Below are positions 12,502 through 24,533 of a stretch of DNA of 64,000 bases, in pieces. Below the pieces are notes generated by a model. That model saw only the letters and a list, made by a program, of their open reading frames with translations. It was not told the origin of the DNA and ran no database searches. The translations under genes were made by a program, and so were the position numbers. Each line of letters starts with the position of its first letter. Positions within the stretch are counted from its first letter, which is position 1. Location: the NCBI GenBank assembly GCA_026120185.1, contig JANUWF010001218.1:3162001-3226000 (forward strand). The letters are read 5' to 3'. This DNA is from Voacanga thouarsii. Taxonomy: Eukaryota; Streptophyta; Magnoliopsida; Gentianales; Apocynaceae.

Positions 12502-15219
12502 AATGTCATTGAAACAACCTGTAAGATTATAGTTCTATTGGGATTGCGAGATTATTCGTACCGCAAATGGTGATTTTTTTTATGGTCCCTATCGCAAGAC
12601 GTTGCTTGTTAGAAATCGAGTAAATTACGCTGCTTTAGTTAATAAAATATGTGCGATTCAAAGTTTGGACGTGTCTACTGTAAAGTTACAAATCACGATG
12701 TGAGAAGACGCTTCCGTTGGTAATGTCGGGAGGTCTACAACGGGAAATATTACTAATGATAAGGATATAGAAAATTTGTGATACTATGCATCTATTGCGG
12801 GGGAACAACCAGTTGATTTGCATGTGAAGTATGAGATGTTGTAGATCCCTACAATTGCTCCAAGTGCTAAAGTTCAAACTAATCCTACGTCAGCTCCGTA
12901 TTTACAAATACCATCGTTACTAAGTAGTCCTCTGCCTATGCATCATGATGTGTTTCAGTCGCATTATAACTCCCCAATGAGGTTCAACCAACTCGAAACA
13001 CCTTCGATACGAGAATATGAGTACATTCAACCATCCTATGCCTAGGCAGCTTTGCCATTATTTCCAGATGATGATTTGGGTGTTCTGCAGCATATCACTC
13101 CAGTTGATGATTGGGTTGCTTGAGAGCCCGTTTGAGTGGGTACTCCAGAGGCGACTGTAGATGGTTTAAAACCGACATCGAATGTCGATGGGCCTGTTGC
13201 TGATGAGAGTCCTGACGAGGATGATGGAGGTGATGATGTTGGAGTTGAAATGCTAGGTCCTTCTGCGATGCCCGGTACTTTTGCGTTCTCTGGTTATTCT
13301 GTAATGCATCAGTCTGCTTATGGGGTCAGCGTAGCGTACCGAAGCACTTATACAATCCACCGTATTCCGAGTACCTTGATAGGTTGAATAATTCTCTATA
13401 TAGAGAATATGATAACGATGGAATCGCAACAGATGGTTCTGTGATGAAATTCTAGTCAGAATCAAATAATGATTTGTGTGTCGGAATGTGGTTCAAAGAC
13501 AAGGATGAGCTACTGTAGGCTGTTAGGTCATGGTCCGTGCGAATAGGTCGAGAGTTTACGGTCCAAGAAAGCAAGTCTACACTTTGGATTGTTGAGTGCA
13601 AAAATTCTACTGATGAACATCAATGTTATTGGCAGATCCGTGCGCGGAAGAAACAAAAGTACGATTTATGGCAAATAACTCGTTGGCACGGGGAGCATGT
13701 TTGTCTAGTTCGGACAGTCGATGGAAACCATCGCAATATGAGCGCTAAGTTTATGGCAAAGCACATTATGATTATGATACACGATAGGCCTGAGATTACA
13801 GTGCGCGAGATTAACATTCATATTCAGAATGTATTGCATTTCAATTCATCTTACAAAAAATGATGGAATGCTCGAAGGATGGATATTGAGATGGTTTATG
13901 GAGATTGTCCTTCTTCATTCGAGCAGTTGCCACGATTCATGCTTGCATTATAGGATTCAAATCCAAGGACGGTAATTGAGTGGTAACATTTACCAATTGA
14001 CAGCAATAGTGCCAAGGCCTTTAGATCTGTTTTTTAATCTTTCAAACTATGTATTGATACATTTGTACACATGAAACCAGTAATTAGTATTGATGGGGAT
14101 TCCTTAGGGGTATATATAAGGGAAAGCTTTTGACAGCAACTGGTCAAGATGCAAACAATCATATATTGCCCCTTGCATTTACAGTTGTGGATGAAGAAAC
14201 CAATGAGAGTTGGGGATGGTTTTTGTGGTTACTAAGGGCACATATTCTGGGGGATCGTAGGATATGTTTGATATCAGATCGGCATAAGAGGATAGTGAAT
14301 ATGGTACATTGACAACCTCTTTGGCAAGAGCCATTGGCAGTGCATAGATTCTGTCTCAAACATATTCGGAGTAACTTCAATGCGAAGTTCAGGAACCACT
14401 AGCTAAAGAAATTGATGTATACGACTGGTACTCAGAGTAAGAAACGTAAGTTTTTGAGGATTATGGATAAGATAAATATATTAAGTCCCCTTGTAAAGGT
14501 ATGGCTTGATTTGATTCCATTGGAGCAATGAGCTCTTACTTATGATAGTGGGTATCGATACGGGAATATGACAACCAATTTGGCAAAATCATTCAGCAGT
14601 GTTGTCAAAAGTATACGTGCACTACCCATCAAGGTGATCGTTAAGTCTTCATTCAAGAAAATAGTTAAGTACTTTAACGACCATAGATAGGAGGCCGATC
14701 ACGGTAGATATCACTTTTCTTCTAAGATATGCTCTAAATTCAAAAAGAATGAGACAAAGGGGAGAAGCCATCATGTGCAGGCTTATGACTAAGGTTGATG
14801 CATTTTTGGAGTTGTGTCAGGATATCGCGAGCATGGTAAGGGAAATAATGCATATCAAGTTGATCTTAGTTCAAGGACATGCAGTTGTGCCAAGTGGGAA
14901 ATATATAGAATACTTTGTTCGCACGCATTTACAGCTTGTCAGCAAGTAGGGTTAAATCTTGGAGATCTCGTGTTACTCTTGAACACAACATCGTACTACA
15001 AAATAATATACATTGGGCAGTTTAGACCTATTCCTTGTGAAGATTATTGGCACACTTCCCCTTTTACGTTGGCACCAAATCTTTACTGGTTCAAGAATCG
15101 TCATCGTGGTCGTATCTAGGAATGAGATGGATGAGTGCAATCCTAATTCGCCATCACGTTGTAGGAACTGTCACCAAACTGGACACAACATGAGAAATTG
15201 CCCCAACAACGTCATTTAA
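12502..15219 (+). pseudogene. MULE MURA-type transposase, degenerate
   Basis: Conceptual translation with frame changes gives the layout of a plant MULE transposase. An N-terminal region with an acidic stretch near 13200 is followed by a MuDR-type DNA-binding region with VGMWFKDKDELL and VRIGREFTVQESKSTLW (about 13480-13590). The DDE core includes ISIDGDS, LPLAFTVVDEETNESWGWF, LISDRH and RFCLKHIRSNF (14090-14380). Next is a SWIM-type zinc finger with CSC...LCSHAF (about 14877-14930), then a CCHC zinc knuckle CRNCHQTGHNMRNC (15160-15201). At least ten in-frame stops and several frameshifts show it is dead. The start is the first ATG in the frame leading to the YGPYRKTLLV block; introns may add uncertainty. 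The enzyme would have cut and joined the element ends. Confidence 0.88.
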
Positions 15220-15540
15220 CGGAGTTGATATGTTTTATGTAGTTGCATGTATTATCTTTAACTTGTGTATTGTTGTATCAAGTTTCAATGTTGTATTATG
15301 TACATTTTGTGTATTGCTATATAACTTGTGAATAAACTGAAGACACGGGAAGCGTTAATCTTAAATTGATGTATTGAGTACTTTGTATTAATATGTCTTT
15401 AGTTTATTCGATTCGTTTAGTTGATTGATTTCTACAAATTCATTTCACGCCTTTACTTATTTCCGTAATTGATATTTTTCCTGTATTTTATATCGATTAA
15501 TAAAATGACAAATTCTTTACTATCTTTGTTTTAGGACACT

Positions 15541-17129
15541 ATGTACGAGCTTACGCCTGACGGAGTTGACTCCGGCCCGATTATACCAGACGTGTTAACC
15601 ATGCAACGTAGGCATAGATCTACACATATTTGGACAGGATAGTTACCAGATACTGTCCTTAGTGCAATGCGCAATGATAGCGCCTTTTGGGTTGCTCGGC
15701 CACTCGATCTCCGTGTTCAGCAACTTATGGAGTTGGTCGGATTTAGTGGGGTCATTCGTTTACACGAAGATTGATCATCCACTTATTATAGCGTTGGTGA
15801 AAAGATGGTATTAAGAGACGCACACCTTCCACTTACTAGTCGGAGATGCTACAATTACCCTACAAGATGTAAAGGTCCTCTTTAACTTATGTGTGGACGG
15901 CGAGCCAATTATTGGTCATGGATCAACTTATCTGCAAGTAGAGTTGTTAAACATGTGCGAAGCATTGCTTGGTTTTCGACCCACAGGCACAAATCTAGAT
16001 GGGTCTCGTTTGAAGTTGAGCTCTATCAAGAGAACCCTTACTCAGCCGCTCCAGCCATACGCGACCCTGGATATGGTTGCATAGCATACATGGTGTCGTA
16101 TCATGCAGTTTATTTGTGAGTTTCTGTTCTCAGACAAATCTGGGAATCGAATTCATTTACGCTTCCTAAGATACATACGTGATCTACAGTTGTCTAGCAC
16201 ACTTAGTTGGGGTAGTGCAACACTAACGTATTTATATTGATATATGTGTAATGCTACATCCTATACGATGTATCAAATAAGTGGCCCACTTTTGTTGATT
16301 TAGGTTTGAAATAAAATTAAATTTAAGTTAACTATTTTTTTCAGCTTTTATTGAAAAATGATCGTGAGATATGAGGCTAAAACTAAAACTCTACTTATAC
16401 TGTAATAGTTATGGGCTTGGGAGTGCATTTCGATCATCAGACCAGACAGAGTACGGTCAATAGAGGATATACCCCCTGACGTGCCTAGAGGATCAGCATG
16501 GCATGGTCCAGTTGAGCTTTTCGCACCCCGACACATGTTCTACTTGTGTACAGGGATCAGTTAGATCGAATGTGATATAATCGTGTAAGTATAACTATTA
16601 TGAATTTGTAATCAATTATAATAAATATGCATTGATTTATTATTTAATGATATATACCTTATTCCATATTTATATGGTGTCCTTATGATGAGCACATGTT
16701 GATATCCCTACTCCCGTATTGCGCACACGAGAGACACATTTGGATGTCTATTACGTTTCTGTTGTGTTGGGAGACGATAGAGTTACATTGCCTCGATAGA
16801 GTCATGCGATAGTTTAGATTGCATCAGCAAATTCCTGATGCTGTTGACTCGAGGATAGATTTACATCATCGAGACATGCAGATGATTAGTGGTGGGTGGG
16901 ACGATATTGTTGCGGTGCACCTCGTTAACTGGACAAATCGCTAGATATATGTTTTGATAAGGCAGCCCACTTTTGGTGAAAGTGTGGTCTCAGATAGATA
17001 TGCTGAGTGGTATTGGAGGTGCATACAACGATTGATTGACAATCTGACCATACAGTAACTGAACCTCGTGGGCTATCAATTTAGTAGTACAGTAGCTGAA
17101 CTATGTGTAAGTAAAATTTTTTCTCATTC

Positions 17130-17166
<37 letters not shown>

Positions 17167-19919
17167 ATTTCTAATTTGTATATTTTTATAAACATTTTCT
17201 TAAAATGCATATGCAGACTGACGCGCTCCACGAAATTTTGCAACTAAGTGACACTGCACTAACTCAACGTGCTGAACCATTGCTGACACAATCAGTCGGG
17301 AGGATATCGATATTACCAGGTGTACATTGACTGTTGTTGGTGAAGTAGATCGTATACAACGCATACTATACGAGCCATCAAGACAATAGTATACTTTCGA
17401 TCCGATACCGCCGATTCCACAACAAGTCATTCGAGAAGTACCACCGATTCGGAGAAGCAGTAGGCGGGCACGTCATCGTGCTGTGGCTGACGAAATCCCT
17501 CAACAGGATCACTACTCACTTGTGCCGATAGATGAAGGTGATTATGTGGTAGGTGATCTTGCAGCGATTAATGAATTTGTTACTCCACAACACTTAATTT
17601 TCGATACTATGTGCTATTCTTTTATTGATGAGTATGATATTGGTGTTGGATTGTTTGCCCTCTTAGACTAGGTTTCTGATGTAAAATCGAATATTTTAAT
17701 AAAAGAATTTATTTTTAGAAATTAGTTGTGAATTTACTTTTTGTTTGTGCACAATTTCGTTTGGAACAGACCCATTATGTTTAAATAAGTGATCCATGTG
17801 AATTGTGTTCTTTCACAGTAAGGTATGGATCACGGGTTATTTAATACATAAACATTTGTTCTTAACCTATTAATGAGAATGAGAATCTCATCATGTTTAG
17901 GTTATTATGTTATGAATTTCAAATGGGGAATGGCTTACCTTTAGCCAGTGAGTAGTCCACTCACTTCATGATATCAGCATATTTCGAATACGTAGGACAG
18001 GACCTGTAGTAGTGGTTTTTAAAAAGTACTATATGATAGAAACCTAGACTACTACCGCTACAGTGTGGACTAGTACTCTACGACTTGAGTATGAGTTGGT
18101 GGTCTGGCAAAACTGGTAGCATATACTTTGATTTGCTATAGTTGAGATTCTATCATAAGGCCAATATACTTGCATGTTAGGTATGTGTGACTAATTAGTT
18201 AATACAAACTTATACAAGATAGTTTCTGCACTATATCGCCCCTTGTGGTTGTCCGAATGGTCTAAAATATCTAGGGCCCTGGGAAACATGACTTGGATGT
18301 TTGCTTTAGGGTAGCTCCCTTGGAAAGCGGAAACACTCCAGGAAATCGTGGATCATTGGACTAGAAGCCTAAGGATGGTAAATGTCATTTAGAGGGGTGT
18401 TAGTACACTTCTTCCTCTCTAAATGTACGACGATGTGTAGAGGGATATTTTAGTCATTTCACCTGTAGGTTGGAGACTTTGCTAATGTAGCATTGTCTTT
18501 GGGGTCAATATTTTTCTTATGGTGATATTATGAAATATTTAAAATGCAAAATACAGCTATTTATATAGCAGGGGTATTTTGGTCATTTTAACTGCCAACG
18601 CGATGTGTCTTTTTGGTCCTCTGAATAACCCGTAAGTCCTAACTAATTTTGGGTTGAGGAATTGGTCTCAGTTCAAGAGGATTTTATTTTATTTGATTTT
18701 ATTCAGGATGTCTAATTTATTATTAGATTAGAATAAAATAAATAAATAAATAAAATAAAAATAGAAGTTAAGAGAAATTAATTTTCTGGTTTATTTGGTT
18801 AATTAATTATTCAGGGCCTAGGTCCAGTTTGAATAATTAGGAAATTAACCTGGGCTTAAACCAAAGGGAAATAATTAATGCTTAATTATTTATTGAGTTA
18901 TTTATATAAGCCCATGATATAAATAATTAAAGATTAATTATTTTGATTCATTTGGGCTCATTAATTATTTATTGGGTTATTTATATAAGCCCATAAAATA
19001 AATAATTAATGTTTATTATTTTGGGCCTTTTGGGTCCAAGAAAAATAATAAATATTATTTCGGCCCAATAGTTTGGACCGTAGGGTTTTTTTTCAGATAT
19101 GGTTCAGATGAGTTTAGGGTTAAGCCGAACTTATTCTCAGGATAACATCCGGGTGTTTGAAATATGATATCCCGGGGATATGTTTATTAGATATTTTGAG
19201 ACATAGTTTTGGCTAACGATAAACAAGTCTCTGGTGGAAAAATAACCCTAATCTCCCCCTGACTAAGCTCTTCCTTATGCCTCTCTTCTCTCACGCAGCT
19301 CTCTCTCACTCGTGAGTTTTGCTTCCTCTTGTTCTTGGTTCTTTGCTAATCAATAGCGAGAGAACCAAGGAGATTAGAGACAACTCTTCTTCACTGTTGT
19401 GTTTACCGACAAACAAATTAGGCTATGAAATATTCCGTGAACCAAAAGGCTTGGCATTGCACCGAAGGTGAAGAAGTTGACACAGGAGGCTTCACTGTAC
19501 GGAGAAGAAAGGAGGCTGTGATTTTGAGCTTCAAGTCTTTCTTCCACGATCTTCACGTTTTAAAGCTCCAAGAGGTATGTTATTTAGCCTCCACCATGCT
19601 TGCATGCTTTGTGTTTAATGTTTTTGTCTCCATTTATGTCCACTGTATGCATGCTTTGTTTTTGCCAATACCTGCAATTGGTCCATCTATTGAGTGGTTT
19701 CGTAGATGGCATATACAGTCTGAAGAGATTGCAGGTCCCTCATACGCTACAAAAGAATATGACGAGGTACAACCTGAACCACAACCTCAAGAACAACCTC
19801 GAAGACGGGTTAACCTCCGAGGAACCATCAAGGATTTCATTATGGGACTAACTTTCATCCATTTTTTGACGAATTCATATGTAATAAAGTTACTTGGTAG
19901 ATTGACTTATTTTTACTAA
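15541..19919 (+). pseudogene. Plant mobile domain (PMD, MAIN-like) gene, degenerate and split by an LTR
   Basis: Recognisable blocks in order: TMQRRHRSTHIW; AFWVARPLDLRVQQLMELVG; THTFHLL-like text leading to GDATITLQDVKVLFNLCVDG-type sequence (15840-15905); LNMCEALLGFRPTG (15945); MQFICEFLFSDKSGNRIHLR (about 16095-16160); a middle region with DRVRSIEDIPPDVPRGSAWH; and EHMLISLLPYCAHERHIW near 16690. This order is typical of the aminotransferase-like plant mobile domain, also found in MAIN/MAIL and PP7-long-form proteins and often carried by transposons. Likely introns lie near 16260-16340, 16585-16670 and 17110-17215. Stops and frameshifts break the domain. The C-terminal tail is open up to 17643, where a 2033-bp LTR entered; the frame continues in phase after the LTR to the stop at 19917-19919. 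The gene lies downstream of the transposase in the same orientation. Confidence 0.8.
17644..19676 (+). mobile_element. Solo LTR (family A), 2033 bp
   Basis: The unit starts TGTTGGATTG and ends CTGCA (TG...CA), flanked by the exact 5-bp duplication ATTGG (17639-17643 and 19677-19681). It matches 52752-54715 along its whole length. There is no gag, pol, internal region or second LTR, so a solo LTR left by LTR-LTR recombination is the simplest reading. A non-coding retroelement is the alternative. The start resembles the TGTTGGAAATATGCCC ends of large plant Copia LTRs. It interrupts the PMD gene. Confidence 0.85.
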
Positions 19920-19951
19920 AATATTCAATTATAATTATCGTAAATATTCAT

Positions 19952-21290
19952 GAAATATTAAATAGGAATTCAATCACACAAGTATTATTTAATAAATATT
20001 CGTAAAATATTCACGACTTACTTTCACTAAAATATTTATGAAAATATTCAATTATAATTCAGACTATTATTCATTAAAAATAAAATTTATTATTCATATA
20101 TTATTAAATTTTGGTTAAAAATAGATTATTCGAATTAAAATATAAGGAGATTATAAATTTATATAATTGAGATTTAAATTTAAACATAATTTTTAGATAA
20201 TAGAGTTTATAAAATTTATATAATTGATATTTGAAATATTTATACTTTTTGCAAATAATTGATATTTATAATATCAATAAATAATTATTATAACTGATAC
20301 TTTAACTAATAATTAAACTCAAAACATGTTATAATTAAATTTGAATAATTTACTGACAATATTTTCAAATTTATTTAGAAATTATAATTATTTTTATCCC
20401 TATTTATATAAAAAAATTTTTGCCAGATTTCAAAAATACAAAATTAATTGTGAATCCATCAAAAAAATAAATAAATAATAAATATTTAATTAATGTAAAT
20501 AAAAATAAAAATGTAGATAATAATACATAAAAATAAATTTGAATAAATAATTAAAATTAAAAAATTATAATTATTGCGGCGAAAATATTCTGACAAAAAA
20601 CAACCACGTCACGAAATATTAAATAGTAATTCAACCACACAAGTATTATTTACTAAATATTCATGAAAGATTCACGACTTACTTTCACTAAAATATTCAT
20701 GAAAATATTCAATTATAATTCAAACTATTATTCACTAAAAACAAAATTTAGTATTCACATATATATATTTTTTAATTTTTCACATATTATTGAATTTGGT
20801 TAAAAATAGATTATTCGAAAAATATAAGGGATTATAAATTTACATAATTGAGATTTAAATTTAAACATAATTTTTAGATAATAGAGTTTATAAAATTTAG
20901 ATAATTGATATTTGAAATATTTATACTTTTTGCAAATAATTGATATTTATAATATCAATAAATAAATATTACAATTGATACTTTAACTAACAATTAAACT
21001 CAAAACGTGTTATAATTAAATTTGAATAATTTACTAACAATATTTTCAAATTTATTTAGAAATTATAATTATTTTTACCCTTATTTATAAAAAAAAATTG
21101 CCAAATTTCAAAAATACAAAATTCATTGTGAATCCATGAAAAATAAATAAATAATAAATATTTAATTAATGTAAATAAAAATAAAATTTAGATAAATAAT
21201 ACATAAAAATAAATTTGTATAAATAATTAAAATTAAAAAATTATAATTATTGTGGCGAAAATATTTTGATAAAAAAATAGCCAGATCACG
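19952..21290. repeat. Tandem duplication of a ~661-678 bp AT-rich unit
   Basis: Unit 1 (19952-20612) and unit 2 (20613-21290) both begin GAAATATTAAATAG and end with GGCGAAAATATT followed by a CAC stretch. The blocks between stay in the same order with high identity. Unit 2 carries a small extra AT insertion. Both are non-coding and form the right arm of the MULE just inside its terminal repeat. Confidence 0.88.
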
Positions 21291-21411
21291 TGTCTGGCGT
21301 CTGGGTAATGTGAGGTGCAGTTCCTCGCTTCTGAGACACGCGAGGTGACACACCTCGAGACTAATAGACACGAGATAATTACCTTTTGTGCACATTTTTA
21401 CTTAGTATACA

Positions 21412-21442
21412 CCTCGTGTCCAGCAAACGCAAGGAACTCCCT
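21412..21442 (-). repeat. Right terminal inverted repeat of the MULE
   Basis: Read on the minus strand it begins AGGGAGTTCCTTGCGTTTG, matching the left end. Subterminal motifs of the type GACACGAGGT and GACACGCGAGG are repeated between 21290 and 21420, like the GACGCGAGG motifs near the left end. Confidence 0.7.
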
Positions 21443-21451
21443 AGACAACGC

Positions 21452-23147
21452 TGTTGGGTATTTCAAGCTCAAATCCTATACGGCACAGCGGAAAATAAAA
21501 CGAGATACCATCCTAAGACCCGCCTATGTGTGGAAAACAAGACATAAAGATAATAAATGTAACGATTTTTACCTTTGTTTGATCGTCCGAAGAACAAAAA
21601 TTTCTTCTTCAAGTCGAAGCGTAATCCAGCAATCCTCTTGATCCAACTTCACGAGAGTTGAACGTCTAACCACTATAATCACAGTGTGTGATTATCTCTA
21701 ACAGTAATCCACACAGAGGAATACTCAAATACCAAAATTTCCTGTGCTAGTAGAAAAAGATAGCAGCTAGGGTTCTTCACAAGAACAATCGAGAGAGAGA
21801 GAAGAAGAAGAGACGGTTTAGGTGGCTGCAATTTTCATGTGAATTTTACTCTAGGGTTCTTCGGTTATATTATCATAAAACTGAAAAATTCACTGAAAAT
21901 CTGGAATTCTAAAACAATTAGAATTCCCTAATTATAATGGGAAATATCAAGTTCTCACAATTATAATTTGGACCACAAATTATAACTAATTATAATTTAT
22001 CCACAACAACTTCTCTTTCTCTCAATCAACCCCACTATATTATCAAATAACATCTTAAGTATATAATCCTCTATTGTGTGTGACTTATTAAGTTTCCTAG
22101 TCAATTGGTAACGAATATGAATTAATCCAAACAACTTTGAGATTAATAATCCATAATTAATTAGAATTAACCCTATTCATTCTAATCAGAATTGGTTTAT
22201 TAATTCATCAATTAATAAACCCACATTTTCAAATCATGAGCGATATGCAACAACACATCATGACCACCCAAGAGTTCAGGAAGTGAAGTGGCTTGACATA
22301 AACCCTTTAATAACAAACTACAGTGCAATTAACTCATTTCATCATACAATATCTCATTCGGTTTGGAGTACGAAATTAGTGCTAACTTCTTCCAGAATTA
22401 ATTTTGGCCCGAATACAATAGTACTTGTACCAGGAACCCACTACTTTAGATGTGTATCAATTGGAACTATTTCTAATACACATTCGCCTTAGCCAATGAT
22501 TTCTCGAGTAATAATTTCTACAAGTGGCCGTGAGATATTCGCCCATACTATTAGGAGTGGTGAATCATTTATTGACCCTCTCAACTACTTTCGTTTACCT
22601 CACAATGTACTCAACATCCATCCCATAAGCGGCCCTCGATTGATCACCGAAGATTGGAATCAAAGTACAATGCTCAGCAAACAAAGTATCTTGGAGATCT
22701 CAAATCTAAGGATACTTACACGTTTGCTATATTGAGATTATATCACTGTCACTAAATAGTTATCCATGTGATTATCTCAAAACTAGGTCATCCAATGAAC
22801 TTGTTCCATTAACAAGTATTCATGTGTTAACTTTGAGTATCTCAATACTCATGGATATGAGAATTACCGCTTGATCAAATCAGGAAGTCTAACATATGCT
22901 AGTCTTAACGCATTAATGATGTCCCGTCTCATTAATACTACGACTAGGGACTATTTAAGTACAACACTATACAGTATAGTATGAATCTCAAATCATGATT
23001 TCCTTAACACAGTATTGTACTAGGAATTTTATCAAACAGTTAAATTACTTAATAGTAAATAAAAAAAATTATAAAATAAATAATACTTATTATTATAATA
23101 AAATATATCATATACAGTATACAAATAATTGTTTTTAGGACACAACA
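21452..23147 (-). mobile_element. Solo-LTR-like element (family C), 1696 bp
   Basis: On the minus strand the unit starts TGTTGTGTCCTAAAAACA and ends ATACCCAACA, so it has TGTTG...CAACA ends typical of an LTR. No coding sequence is inside. The plus-strand flanks AACGC and CGAGA do not form a target duplication, so a recombined solo LTR or a decayed flank must be assumed. It begins nine bases outside the MULE terminal repeat. Confidence 0.55.
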
Positions 23148-24461
23148 CGAGAAACCCTAGATGGCCTTACAACCACATATAAATCAATTACCGTTGGATA
23201 TTTCAAAAGGAACCCCTTGTGGTAAAAAAAACGTTGGATTTGCAATATCTTCGCCTACTAATATCCGTGCCCACCTATTGATGTGATATTTTAGGTAGAT
23301 AAGGTGAGCTATCACTCGGAATATTATTATGAAAAAAAAAGGAAAATTCTTGGGAATTTTATATGTTGCTGCTGTCTATCTAAGCCAACCTCTGTGATCC
23401 GACAACAAGATTAAAGGGATATTGCCTTCCGGGTATCTGATTGTGTAGACCAGTCCACGTCATTGAAGAGGCATGTGGAGAATACAAGGAGATGGTAATA
23501 TTGGGGGAAGGCAGATCACAACTGCAAAGAAGGAATATTTGGTACTACAACTGGTCAAATTCGGTCGCTACCAGAAAGCAATTTATCATGGAAACAACTG
23601 TTGTGAATCTTTCATCGTTTCCGTATGGATGTGACCCTTCTTTCTAAACGCCTTTTAAACAGGGTTGTCACAAGATCATTGTTTGGAACTTTTCCTTTTT
23701 AAAAATTCCCCTTCATTGAATGAATAATGTATTTTGAAAGCTTACCTGCTCCACTTTGTTTTGTAACTTTTTTTTTTTGAAAAAAAATATTAGTTAAGTT
23801 TCTTTTTAATGAAAATAGACTTGATATTAAAACTTTTATTATTCACTTCAAGTGGTGAGTTTATGAATTTTTTTATAAAATTCAAAATGATATTTAGTAT
23901 AATTTTTTTAAAAATGAATATAATTCCAACCTATTGTTAATAAATCTATTCTAGATGACAAAGATTATTTTATAACGAATTAGATAATATAGTTTTAAGT
24001 GAGGTAAAAAAAACCATTGACAATGATTTTAGTCCTTGAGTTAATGGAATTCGATTTGATTGAATCTCACACGGTGATAAATTATTTTGGTTTTTGAAAA
24101 TGAAAATAAATACTCGGTTATAAAATATGATGCTTTCTCTCTTTTATCTTGCGTTTTTTTTTAACTCAAATTCATTTCTCATTTTCAAAACGAAAAGTGA
24201 AACAGAAAAATAATCTAAGCATAGGGGTTATAATTTTTGCGAGATGAGAATCAATTTTCTTGAATGATTATTCTTATTGTGTGATGAAATTTTAATCAAA
24301 ATGTCATCAATATACCAATAAAAAGTTAAAAAATAAATAGTTTAATTGGTTACAAATACATTTTATTAAGTCATAGATGTTAATTTCAATTCATCTTCTT
24401 GTTTACTTAGCCCCGGTTGAACATGGATCTTTATTTTTAAAAATAAAAAATCTATCACCTC
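23148..24461. other. Spacer without recognised gene
   Basis: The first 500 bases are of mixed composition with short open frames that resemble no protein I know; the rest is AT-rich. A weak direct repeat of CGTTGGAT occurs near 23192 and 23231. Nothing functional can be supported. Confidence 0.45.
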
Positions 24462-24533
24462 GTGGCTGTAGTTTAGTGGTTAGAATTCTACGTTGTGGCC
24501 GTAGAGACCTGGGCTCGAATCCCAGCAGCCACA
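24462..24533 (+). tRNA. tRNA-His (anticodon GTG)
   Basis: The 72-base sequence folds as a cloverleaf. The acceptor stem pairs GTGGCTG with CAGCCAC. The anticodon arm is CTACG-TTGTGGC-CGTAG with anticodon GTG at 24495-24497, and the T arm contains GGGCTCGAATCCC. Internal promoter boxes are TAGTTTAGTGG (A) and GGGCTCGAATCC (B). A TTTT polymerase III terminator follows directly at 24534. The usual plant anticodon stem has CCACG/CGTGG; here one pair is changed from C-G to T-A on both sides, so pairing is kept. No intron is present. The extra 5' G of mature tRNA-His is added after transcription. Confidence 0.96.

Larger units (their letters stand above)
9956..21442 (+). mobile_element. Decayed composite Mutator-like element (MULE) with plant mobile domain gene
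   Basis: Terminal inverted repeats of at least 31 bp bound the unit and match at 23 of 31 positions. Inside, on the plus strand, come a broken MURA-type transposase (12502-15219) and a broken plant-mobile-domain gene (15541-19919). Long AT-rich non-coding arms flank them, containing direct repeats. Removing the later 2 kb LTR insertion leaves about 9.4 kb, a plausible size for a large plant MULE. No matching 9-bp target duplication is visible (left flank GCCCCGTGC, right flank AGACAACGC), so the ends are supported by the inverted repeats and content only. Both genes carry many stops, so the copy is inactive. Confidence 0.7.

Noticed and set aside
19425..19919. 164-codon plus-strand frame
   Set aside because: It crosses the LTR end and the PMD tail, so it is a fusion made by the insertion and not a gene of its own.
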